Positions 26,265-33,541 of a stretch of DNA of 48,890 nucleotides are shown here, in pieces (the stretch's first letter is position 1; each line of letters starts with the position of its first letter). The translations under genes and the position numbers were made by a program. Source of the stretch: Thermoplasmata archaeon (GTDB lineage: Archaea > Thermoplasmatota > Thermoplasmata > Lutacidiplasmatales > UBA184). The notes under the pieces were generated by a model. It made no database searches. It had not been told where the DNA came from and saw only the letters and a list, made by a program, of their open reading frames with translations. The DNA lies in contig JASHPK010000044.1 of NCBI GenBank assembly GCA_030038095.1, forward strand, positions 1 through 48,890, in the 5' to 3' direction.

Positions 26265-27131
26265 CTACGTGAACTCTTCGCGCTCGAACAGGAGGAGCCC
26301 CACGAGCGTCGTCCAGAGGAAGTAGCCGATCATGATCGCGATGCCTTCGACGTAGGTCGGCGCGTAGCTCGTCACGCCCGCGAAGCGGGTCGTGTGGTGG
26401 GGCACGCCGCTGAACGGGTAGCCAATCACGGCGTCCGCGTAGGTCACGATGAACCACGGCTCGATCCCGACGAGATCCTCGAGCAGGGTGTTGATCAACG
26501 TGAACCCGAAGAGGAACATCACGGCGACGATCAGCACGCCGTACATGCTCGTCTTGAACAGCGAGCTGAACAGGAAGACGGTCCCGAGCAGCGCCGAAAG
26601 GTACAGCACCGCCAGGACGAAGGACGCCCCGAGGTCGAGCGAGAGGGCCCCGGCCCCGAAGTACGTCGACCCGAAGGCGATCAGCACGAGGAGGTAGACT
26701 CCGATCGTGACGAGCGACGCGGCGAACGCGGCGAGGTACTTTCCGGCGTAGACGCTCCAGCGCTTCACGGGGAGGCCCATGAGGAAGTAGCCGGTCTTGT
26801 TCTGGAACTCCCCCGCGATCGCGTCGCCGCCGAAGATCACGCCCGCGAAGACGATGAGCACCTCCACGCCCGAGGTCCAGAGGGTCCCGTAGAAGGCGGT
26901 CGAGTTCCCGATGATGCCAGCCGGCCGGAAGTGCACGACCACCGTGATCAGGATGGCGGAGATCGCCGCCACGATCCCCATCATGAGGATGAACCGGCGG
27001 GACCTCAGATAGTCCCGGAACTGGTACCGGGACATCAGCACCGCCTGGCTCCAGGAGACCGGTACGCTGCCGAGAGACCCGGCGGGCGGCCCCTCGGAAG
27101 GCGTCACGGACGTCGGGGTGGGCGCGTTCAT
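26265..27131 (-). CDS. ABC-2 type transporter permease
   Basis: 288 aa with a cytoplasmic N-terminus ('LMSRYQFRDYLRSRRF') and six hydrophobic segments. The ectodomain loop 'GYPFSGVPHHTTRFAGVTSYAPTYVEG' lies before the last helix. It overlaps the 3' end of the upstream ATPase gene by four bases (ATGA), a strong sign of coupled translation. It resembles the permease at 7092-7931 in length, helix layout and the start of helix 1. Confidence 0.9.
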   Translation of the reverse strand: MNAPTPTSVTPSEGPPAGSLGSVPVSWSQAVLMSRYQFRDYLRSRRFILMMGIVAAISAILITVVVHFRPAGIIGNSTAFYGTLWTSGVEVLIVFAGVIFGGDAIAGEFQNKTGYFLMGLPVKRWSVYAGKYLAAFAASLVTIGVYLLVLIAFGSTYFGAGALSLDLGASFVLAVLYLSALLGTVFLFSSLFKTSMYGVLIVAVMFLFGFTLINTLLEDLVGIEPWFIVTYADAVIGYPFSGVPHHTTRFAGVTSYAPTYVEGIAIMIGYFLWTTLVGLLLFEREEFT

Positions 27132-28078
27132 GCCGAATCCCCCACCGAGATCTCGCGGAGGTACACGTCCTCGAGCGCGCTGCGGGACTCGTGGAAGCCG
27201 ACGAGCCCGAGCCGCTTCGACGCGAGGGCGGCGAGGACCGTCGACCGCGCACCGGCGCCCCCGACGATCGTCAGGGAAAGCCGTCGCTCGTCGAGCCGCG
27301 ACCAGCCGCCGACTCCCGGGACCGAGGCGATCTCGCGGAGGACCACCTCATCGGAAAGGGGGCTGAGGAACTCCGCGTCGACCGAGACGCCTCCGCCCGA
27401 GACCCGAGCGCTGACGTTCGAGAGCGTGTCGAAAAAGAGGAGCTTTCCCTTGTCGAGCAGCGCGACCTCGTCGCAGACGTCGACGACCTCGCTCAGGATG
27501 TGGCTCGAGAAGAAGATCAGCCGGCCCTCGCGCTTGAGCGCCCGGATGATCTGGCGGACCTCGGCCATCCCGCGAGGATCGAGGCCCGTGCTCGGCTCGT
27601 CGAGGAGAAGGACCTCGGGATCGGAGAGCAACGTCGACGCGATGTTGATCCGCTGCTTCATTCCCTTCGAGAACCGGCCGACCTTCTGATCGGCCCACTC
27701 CGACATCTTGACCTCGGCGAGGACCTCGTCGGTCCGGCTGCGGACCTCGCGCGCGTCCATCCCCCGCAGGGCCCCGACGAGCTCGAGGGCCTCCCGGGGC
27801 GAGAGCGAGCCGTAGATCTCGGGCGACTCGATGAGCGCGCCACAGCTGGAGAGGGCGCGCTTGCGCTCTCGCTGGACCGAGATGCCGTTGATGAACGCCT
27901 CTCCGTCCGTCGGGAAAATCAGATCCGTGAACATCTTGAGCGTGGTCGTCTTGCCCGCGCCGTTGGGTCCCAGGAACCCCACGCACTTCGAGCCCTCGAC
28001 CCGCAGGCTCAGTCGGTCGACCGCCACGAACGACCCGAAGCGTCGGGTCAGCGCGCGCGCCTCGAGACTGGGCCCCAT
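27128..28078 (-). CDS. ABC-2 type exporter ATP-binding protein
   Basis: 316 aa. Walker A GPNGAGKTT (37-45), signature 'FSKGMKQR', Walker B 'LLLDEPSTGLDP' and H-loop 'FSSH' are all intact, followed by the C-terminal extension of this exporter class. It drives the permease whose gene overlaps it. The order ATPase then permease is the reverse of the other exporter in this window. Confidence 0.93.
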   Translation of the reverse strand: MGPSLEARALTRRFGSFVAVDRLSLRVEGSKCVGFLGPNGAGKTTTLKMFTDLIFPTDGEAFINGISVQRERKRALSSCGALIESPEIYGSLSPREALELVGALRGMDAREVRSRTDEVLAEVKMSEWADQKVGRFSKGMKQRINIASTLLSDPEVLLLDEPSTGLDPRGMAEVRQIIRALKREGRLIFFSSHILSEVVDVCDEVALLDKGKLLFFDTLSNVSARVSGGGVSVDAEFLSPLSDEVVLREIASVPGVGGWSRLDERRLSLTIVGGAGARSTVLAALASKRLGLVGFHESRSALEDVYLREISVGDSA

Positions 28079-28109
28079 GGATGTTGCCTCTCGGAAGGCC
28101 CCAAACGTC

Positions 28110-28125
28110 GCTCCTCAAAAGGAGC
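28110..28125. repeat. 16-base inverted repeat upstream of the ABC exporter operon
   Basis: GCTCCTCAAAAGGAGC forms a 6-bp stem with a 4-base loop. It sits 32-47 bases before ATG 28078 and 77 bases after the CopA stop on the same strand. Its minus-strand T-run overlaps where a TATA box is expected, so it could be an operator, a terminator for copA or chance. Confidence 0.35.
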
Positions 28126-28201
28126 CGGTACGAGCCCCACCCGCCGCGGCATGGTTTAGCGTGACGCGCGGGGAGATCCCCCCAGAGGGACCGGACCCGT
28201 C

Positions 28202-30274
28202 CTACGCGTCGAGCCGTACGGAACGGAGGGAGAGGGAGTTCAGCACGACGGTGGTCGACGAGATCGCCATGGCGAAGGCGGCAGCGATCGGAAGTACCTG
28301 GAACGTCCGCAGCCCGAGGGCCGGTACGAGGGCCCCCGCCGCGACCGGCAGCAGCACCGCGTTGTATCCGATGGCCCAGCTGAGGTTCCCCCGGACCTTC
28401 TCCACCGTCCGCCGGCCGAGCCGCAGCGCGAGGGCCACCCCCCGGAAATCCGACCGGACCAGGATCACGCCTCCCGCCTCCTTCGCGACGTCCGTTCCGG
28501 CCCCGATCGCCATGCCGAGGTCGGCCGCCGCGAGGGCCGGGGCATCGTTGATCCCGTCTCCGACGTACGCCACGCGTTGGCCCCGGCTCTGGAGCGAGCG
28601 GAGCAGATCGAGCTTGGCGGCCGGGGAGAGGCTGGCGTGGACCTCCGAGATCCCGACCGTCCGGGCGACCGACCGGGCCGGGGCCTCCCGGTCCCCGGTC
28701 GCCATCACGACGGAGATCCCATCCTCCTCGAGCGTGCGGACCGCCTCCGCCACCCCGGGCGCCACTTCGTCCGAGAATCCGAGGAGCCCGAGCACCTTCG
28801 ATTCCCGGAGCACCACCGACCACCCCTTACCTCCCGCCTCGAACCCATCGATGGTGGTTCGGAAGAAGGAGAGATCGAGCGGCGCCTCGAGCGCGGCCCC
28901 GCCACCTTCGACGGAGATCTCCGCCCCGCCCACCGTCCCCCGTACGCCCCGACCCGGGTCCGCCCGCACCAAGCGCGCCTCGGGCACGACGCAGCCGCGC
29001 CCGCGGGCGCCGTCGGCGACCGCCCGCGCGACCGGGTGCTCGGAGCCGCGCTCTACCGCGGCCGCAAGGGCAAGGAGTTCGTTCTCTCCGATCCCGGGGG
29101 CCGGGACGACGTCGGTGAGCGCGAGGGCCCCTCGGGTGAGGGTGCCCGTCTTGTCGGTGAGCACCACATCAATCCGACTCGCCCGCTCGAGCGAGTCCCG
29201 ACCTTTGAACAGCACGCCTTCCTCGGCCCCGCGCCCGGTCCCCACGACGATCGCCGCCGGAGTCGCGATCCCGAACGCGCACGGACACGCGATCACGACG
29301 ACCGAAACGAAGGCAAGGATCGCGATGGTGAACCCGGCCCCGAGAAGGTACCAGACGACTCCCGAGAGCAGGGCGAGCGCGAGCACGAGGGGGACAAAGG
29401 CCGACGCGATCCGGTCCGCGAGCTGCTGGAGGGGCACTCGGCTGGTCTCGGCCTCCGCCACCAGCCGACCGATCTCGGCGAGGGTCGTGTCGGCGCCGAC
29501 CCGAGTTGCGACCACGATGACCTGACCGTCGCCATTGACCGATCCCGCGATGACGAGGTCCCCCGGAGCCTTGATCACGGGGAGGCTCTCGCCCGTGATC
29601 AACGACTCGTTCACGGAAGTCCGTCCCTCCTCGATCCTTCCGTCGACCGGGAATCGAGCGCCCGGGCGCGCCCGGATCCGGTCGCCCTCTCGAAGTTCGT
29701 TCACCGGGACCTCGACCTCGCCCCCATCCTGGATCCGGACCGCGGAGGACGGCAGGACCTCCTGGAGCCGCCGCAACGCGCCGCGGGCCCGCTCGCGCGT
29801 CAGATGCTCGAGGTAGTTCCCCGTCAGAATCAGGGTGACGATGGCCGCGGAGGCGTCGAAGTAGAAGCCGGCCGGTCCGCGACCCGGGACGAACAGCGCT
29901 CCGAGGCTGTAGGCGAACGCCGTCGTGGTGCCCACGGCGATGAGGAGGTCCATGTTCCAGATCCGGCCGCGCAGCGCATCCCGCGTGCTCTGGTAGAATT
30001 GGAAGCCGGGGTAGAACTGCACCACTCCCGCGAGCGGGAGGGCGACCCACGGCCAGAGCGGGAACGGACGGGCGTAGGTGAGGAAGACCACCGCGATCGT
30101 CAGGGGCCAGGCGATGGCGAGGCGCCGACGCAGCCGGCGCAGTTCGGCTTCGGGCTGGGAGAACTCCTGGAGGCAGCGGCTCGAGCAGAAGTAGTAGGTC
30201 CGGTTCTCTCGTACCAGTCGGAGCTCGGCGGTCCGCTCGTCCACGAACATCCCGCAGACCGGATCGGTCGCCAT
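28202..30274 (-). CDS. copA: Copper-transporting P1B-type ATPase with N-terminal YHS domain
   Basis: 690 aa. A YHS/TRASH-like metal site (Cys7, Cys30, Cys34) replaces the usual HMA domains. The ATPase core has TGES (227-230), the membrane metal site CPC (330-332), phosphorylation motif DKTGT (374-378), SEHP (411-414) and GDGIND (572-577). YN (637-638) and MAISS (669-673) in the last two helices mark the Cu(I) group (IB-1). It should pump Cu(I) out of the cytoplasm. A 48-aa YHS peptide gene lies 42 bases upstream on the same strand. Confidence 0.95.
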   Translation of the reverse strand: MATDPVCGMFVDERTAELRLVRENRTYYFCSSRCLQEFSQPEAELRRLRRRLAIAWPLTIAVVFLTYARPFPLWPWVALPLAGVVQFYPGFQFYQSTRDALRGRIWNMDLLIAVGTTTAFAYSLGALFVPGRGPAGFYFDASAAIVTLILTGNYLEHLTRERARGALRRLQEVLPSSAVRIQDGGEVEVPVNELREGDRIRARPGARFPVDGRIEEGRTSVNESLITGESLPVIKAPGDLVIAGSVNGDGQVIVVATRVGADTTLAEIGRLVAEAETSRVPLQQLADRIASAFVPLVLALALLSGVVWYLLGAGFTIAILAFVSVVVIACPCAFGIATPAAIVVGTGRGAEEGVLFKGRDSLERASRIDVVLTDKTGTLTRGALALTDVVPAPGIGENELLALAAAVERGSEHPVARAVADGARGRGCVVPEARLVRADPGRGVRGTVGGAEISVEGGGAALEAPLDLSFFRTTIDGFEAGGKGWSVVLRESKVLGLLGFSDEVAPGVAEAVRTLEEDGISVVMATGDREAPARSVARTVGISEVHASLSPAAKLDLLRSLQSRGQRVAYVGDGINDAPALAAADLGMAIGAGTDVAKEAGGVILVRSDFRGVALALRLGRRTVEKVRGNLSWAIGYNAVLLPVAAGALVPALGLRTFQVLPIAAAFAMAISSTTVVLNSLSLRSVRLDA

Positions 30275-30316
30275 GGCGCCGGGCCGCGGAGGATTGCGAG
30301 GGGGATCCGTTCGACG

Positions 30317-30463
30317 CTACGGCGAACGCGGGGCGTGGGACGCTTCGTACTGCCTCTGGCACCCGACGGAGCAGAAGTAGATCGTCTGGCCCGAGTAGGT
30401 GCCGTGGGCCGCCGCGGTGGACGGGTCGATCGCCATGCCGCAAACGGGGTCTTTGACCTTCAT
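30317..30463 (-). CDS. YHS-domain metal-binding peptide, 48 aa
   Basis: 48 residues from ATG 30463, with a TATA box 26 bases upstream. 'DPVCGM', then Cys31 and Cys35 of 'FCSVGCQ', make the three-cysteine YHS/TRASH-like metal site. The CopA N-terminus just downstream has the same pattern, so one probably arose from the other. A role as Cu(I) chaperone or buffer for CopA is inferred from position. The reading frame extends upstream, but only this last part is plausible. Confidence 0.85.
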   Translation of the reverse strand: MKVKDPVCGMAIDPSTAAAHGTYSGQTIYFCSVGCQRQYEASHAPRSP

Positions 30464-30486
30464 CGACCGGACCACGGTCCGCCGGG

Positions 30487-30492
30487 ATATAG
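30487..30492 (-). promoter_or_regulatory. TATA box for the YHS-CopA operon
   Basis: CTATAT on the minus strand is centred 26 bases before ATG 30463. This supports both the short YHS gene and a leaderless transcript. Confidence 0.6.
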
Positions 30493-30535
30493 GTCCGGCG
30501 GAGTCGGGCGGAGGACGGGCCTGCCCCGCCGCAAT

Positions 30536-30543
30536 CGATATCC
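30536..30543 (+). promoter_or_regulatory. TATA-like element for the rhodanese
   Basis: CGATATCC is centred 26 bases before ATG 30566, on the strand opposite to the YHS-CopA promoter. Confidence 0.4.
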
Positions 30544-30565
30544 CTTCGACCCCCTCCGGACCGCA

Positions 30566-30892
30566 ATGGTCGAGGAGCTCGAGCCCGAGACCGTCGCGGA
30601 GAAGCTCCGGGCGGATCCGAAGGCCGTGCTGCTCCTCGATGTCCGCGAACCGTACGAGCGGGACCTCGCTCGCATCGAGCCGTCGATGCACATCCCGATG
30701 GCCGAGATCCCGGACCGGGCCGAGGAGCTCCCCCGGGACCGCGAGATCGTCGTTTACTGCCATGGCGGGACCCGGTCCGCGATGGTCGCCGGGTTCCTCG
30801 AAGCGAGGGGCTTCGAGCGGGTCGCGAACCTCTCCGGAGGCATCGACGCCTGGTCCGTCACGGTGGACCCGAAGGTCCCCCGGTACTCCTAG
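30566..30892 (+). CDS. Rhodanese-like domain protein
   Basis: 108 aa single rhodanese domain. 'AVLLLDVREPYERDLARI' is the CH2A-type start, the active-site loop is 'YCHGGTRSAMVAGFL' with its cysteine, and 'NLSGGIDAW' closes the domain. Such proteins carry persulfide sulfur for transfer or detoxification. It is transcribed away from the YHS-CopA operon with about 100 bases between, which suggests but does not prove a shared response to metals or sulfur. Confidence 0.92.
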   Translation: MVEELEPETVAEKLRADPKAVLLLDVREPYERDLARIEPSMHIPMAEIPDRAEELPRDREIVVYCHGGTRSAMVAGFLEARGFERVANLSGGIDAWSVTVDPKVPRYS

Positions 30893-31108
30893 GACCCCGA
30901 CGAAGGACCCGGGGGCCCCGCGCGAACGAATGCGCCAGCCTTTGGCCCCGGAGCCGGATCGGGATCCGACGGGCGGGATTCCGGGCGTTCCCGATCTCGA
31001 GCGGGTCGGAGCGGTCCGCGCAAATCCGAGATTCACCACAATCTGAAGTACGGTGCGTACGTCGTGCCTCAGACCCCACGCAGGATCGGTCCGGGGGGTC
31101 GCCCGGCG

Positions 31109-31465
31109 TCAGGCCCCCGGCGGTCCGGGCCGACGATGGCCGCGCGCGGACCCGTTCTCGGTCGTGCGGCCGAGCACCTCGATGTACCCGCGCATCTTCC
31201 AGTACGTGTCCAGGAATTCCTGGCCCCGCGCGGTGATGTCGTACACCGGGCGCCCATCGACCTCCTCGCTCTTCAACAGGCCGAGCGCGAGCAGCCGATC
31301 CATGAAGTTCCGAACTCGGTCGACCGGCATGCCGGCGCCGTACGATACCCGAGTGATCCGCGCGGCGCCGTGGTACCGCTTCACGACCTCGAGTACGGTC
31401 GCATACAGGTCGCTCACTTCGCGCCGTCGCGGAAGCGCTCCGACGTCATCGCGCCCCCCGACCAT
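31109..31465 (-). CDS. Small winged-helix protein, HTH_45-like
   Basis: 118 aa. Residues 17-95 ('YATVLEVVKRYHGAARITRVSYGAGMPVDRVRNFMDRLLALGLLKSE...YDITARGQEFL' region) follow the archaeal wHTH pattern, with a recognition helix and a wing 'VDGRPVYDIT', then a helix 'YWKMRGYIEVLG' suited to dimerisation. It follows the bactofilin-like gene by 12 bases on the same strand, so the two likely share a transcript. Its target is unknown. Confidence 0.85.
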   Translation of the reverse strand: MVGGRDDVGALPRRREVSDLYATVLEVVKRYHGAARITRVSYGAGMPVDRVRNFMDRLLALGLLKSEEVDGRPVYDITARGQEFLDTYWKMRGYIEVLGRTTENGSARGHRRPGPPGA

Positions 31466-31477
31466 CGCCGCCTCGAT

Positions 31478-32695
31478 CTAGAGGGGGAACGGCGGCAGCC
31501 GGCTCACTTGCTGCGGGGGGGAACGGATCCGAACCCCTTCCTCGGCCCGGAGCTCGACGGTGTACTGGACCTCGTCGACCTCCGCGTTCTCGCCGAGCCG
31601 GATCCGCTCGGCGAAGATGCGACCCGCCCGAGACTTCGGTCCCACCTCCACGGTGGAGCCATACACATCCTCCGCGCGGGACATGCGGCCGATCTCGACC
31701 CGGCCACCCACGAGGGGACCGATGGCGTGGGACTTGCGATGCAGTTCGATCGACGCGGCCTTGAGCCCGTCGCGGGTGCGGACCGCTCCGCCGATCTCGG
31801 CGGAGCCCTGGAAGACGGCCCGGCGCGCTTCGAGGCTGCCGCCGACCTCGAGCCGGTCGCCGGTGACCGACTCGCCGACCGACACCGCTCCGCCCACCTC
31901 GAGGGACCGGGCGAGCTCGAGCGGGCCCCGGACGTCGAACTTCCCGCCGACGTCGACGCTCTCGCCCTTCGCCGTTCCGCCGATCGTACCGATCCCGCCG
32001 ACCTCGAGCTTGGAGAAGCTCAGGTTCCCCCGCGCGGTCAGCACGCCGCCCACGTCGATCGATCCGCCGGTCCCGTCGCCCCGAAATTCGGCGAGGCCGC
32101 CAACCTCGAGGGACCCGAACTTGAACGAGGACTCCGCGACGAACCGTCCGCCGACCTCGATCGATTCCCGCACCTCGCCGCCGCCCAGATGCGCGAGGCC
32201 GCCGACCTCGAGCCGATCCAGCGACGCCTCGGAGATCTCGACCGCTCCCCCGGCTTCCACGCTGCGCGCCTCCAACTTCCCGGCGATTCGAAGGCGGCCC
32301 CCGACGGAGACCTTCTCGGCCGTGAGCGTGGCTTCTCCATCGAGCGCGCCGCCGATATCGAACTCTCGCGCCCGGGCCGGCCCCTTGACGTGCAGTTCCC
32401 GGTCGATATCGACGCGCTCCGCCGAGAGCGAGCCCCCGACGACCAGACTCCCGTCGTCGGCTCTCAGCGCCTGCTGGACCGTCAGATCTCCCGAGATCCG
32501 GACGGTCCCGTCCTCGTTCGAGAAATCCCGGCATTCGAGATCGCCCAAGATCTCGGCGTTCCCCTCGAACCTCGCCTCCCCCGAGACGATGAGGCGACCC
32601 TCGACGTCGATGCTCGCGCCGCGCTCGACCCGAAGGTCCCCATCGACCCTCCCGAGACGAATCCGGGAGCCCCGGGGCACTTGCGTGTCGGTCAT
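31478..32695 (-). CDS. Bactofilin-like polymer-forming repeat protein
   Basis: About 405 aa from ATG 32695, chosen from a TATA box 27 bases upstream. Almost the whole chain is a repeat of 16-18 residues with 'EVGG' or 'DVGG' turns alternating with charged and short hydrophobic residues, the pattern of a right-handed beta-helix. This is the repeat of bactofilins, which polymerise without nucleotide. A polar N-terminal end and a proline-rich C-terminal tail flank it. It has no signal peptide, so it is probably a cytoplasmic scaffold. It is paired with a winged-helix gene. Confidence 0.75.
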   Translation of the reverse strand: MTDTQVPRGSRIRLGRVDGDLRVERGASIDVEGRLIVSGEARFEGNAEILGDLECRDFSNEDGTVRISGDLTVQQALRADDGSLVVGGSLSAERVDIDRELHVKGPARAREFDIGGALDGEATLTAEKVSVGGRLRIAGKLEARSVEAGGAVEISEASLDRLEVGGLAHLGGGEVRESIEVGGRFVAESSFKFGSLEVGGLAEFRGDGTGGSIDVGGVLTARGNLSFSKLEVGGIGTIGGTAKGESVDVGGKFDVRGPLELARSLEVGGAVSVGESVTGDRLEVGGSLEARRAVFQGSAEIGGAVRTRDGLKAASIELHRKSHAIGPLVGGRVEIGRMSRAEDVYGSTVEVGPKSRAGRIFAERIRLGENAEVDEVQYTVELRAEEGVRIRSPPQQVSRLPPFPL

Positions 32696-32718
32696 CGGCG
32701 GTGGAATTGAGCCCCCCT

Positions 32719-32725
32719 TGTATAG
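32719..32725 (-). promoter_or_regulatory. TATA box for the bactofilin-like gene
   Basis: CTATACA on the minus strand is centred 27 bases before ATG 32695, supporting this start over the one 54 bases upstream. Confidence 0.55.
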
Positions 32726-32803
32726 CCCTAGGTCACGCTCGGTGACCATCCGGGAGTACTGGGGAGGCCGCCATCGCCATTAGCGGCCGGCTCTCGGTCG
32801 CCC

Positions 32804-33517
32804 GTGGCGGATTCCCTGGAGGCACTGCGCCGCGACATCGTCGCGTGCCGGACCTGCCCCCGACTGGTCCGCTACCGGGAGCACGTGGCCCGAACCCGGA
32901 AGAAGGAATTTCGAGGCGAGGAGTACTGGGGACGCCCGGTTCCCGGCTTCGGGGACCCTTCGGCTCGACTGGTCGCGATCGGCCTCGCCCCGGCCGCCCA
33001 CGGATCGAACCGGACGGGCCGGGTCTTCACCGGCGATCGATCGGCCGCCTTCCTCGTCCGGGCCTTCCATGCGGCCGGATACGCGAACCAGCCAACCTCG
33101 GAGCGGCGAGGCGACGGGCTCCGGTACACGGACCTCTACCTCACGGCGGCGGTGCGCTGCGCGCCCCCGGACAATCGCCCGAGGCCCGAGGAGCGGAGCG
33201 CCTGCGCCCCGTATCTCGAGCGGGAGCTCCGGCTCCTCCCCGAGGTGCGGGCGATCCTGGCGCTCGGCGGATTCGCGTGGGACTCGATCCGGGAGATCGC
33301 GCCCCGTGCGTACGGAGGTCCCCGGGTCGAGCTTCCCTTCTCGCACGGCGCGTGCGCGACCCTAGGACCCGGCCGGCCCCTCCTGTGGGCCTCGTACCAC
33401 CCCAGCCCTCAGAACACCAACACCGGTAAGCTGACCCACCCGATGCTCGTGGATCTCCTCCGGCGGATCCGCAGCTCGTACGCCGAGGGCCCCGAGGTCC
33501 CCCACCGGCATCATTAA
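32804..33517 (+). CDS. udgB: Uracil-DNA glycosylase, family 5 (UDGb)
   Basis: 237 aa from GTG 32804. Motif 1 'GLAPAAHGSNRTGR' (60-73) and the C-terminal 'HPSPQNTNTG' identify family 5, which lacks the catalytic polar residue of motif 1 found in other families. Four cysteines (15, 18, 119, 134) fit the 4Fe-4S cluster of families 4 and 5. The enzyme removes uracil and related bases from DNA for base excision repair. The gene starts 108 bases from the divergent bactofilin-like gene. Confidence 0.95.
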   Translation: MADSLEALRRDIVACRTCPRLVRYREHVARTRKKEFRGEEYWGRPVPGFGDPSARLVAIGLAPAAHGSNRTGRVFTGDRSAAFLVRAFHAAGYANQPTSERRGDGLRYTDLYLTAAVRCAPPDNRPRPEERSACAPYLERELRLLPEVRAILALGGFAWDSIREIAPRAYGGPRVELPFSHGACATLGPGRPLLWASYHPSPQNTNTGKLTHPMLVDLLRRIRSSYAEGPEVPHRHH

Positions 33518-33518
33518 C
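33512..33518 (+). promoter_or_regulatory. TATA-like element for tgtA
   Basis: CATTAAC, overlapping the UDG stop codon, is centred 27 bases before GTG 33542. Confidence 0.4.
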
Positions 33519-33541
33519 GCTCTGCGACGCTCGGCCGGGCC

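Noticed and set aside
27831-30892. Long plus-strand frames opposite CopA (27831-29525 and 28577-30892)
   Set aside because: Shadows of the CopA gene. Only the final part from 30566, the rhodanese domain, is coding.
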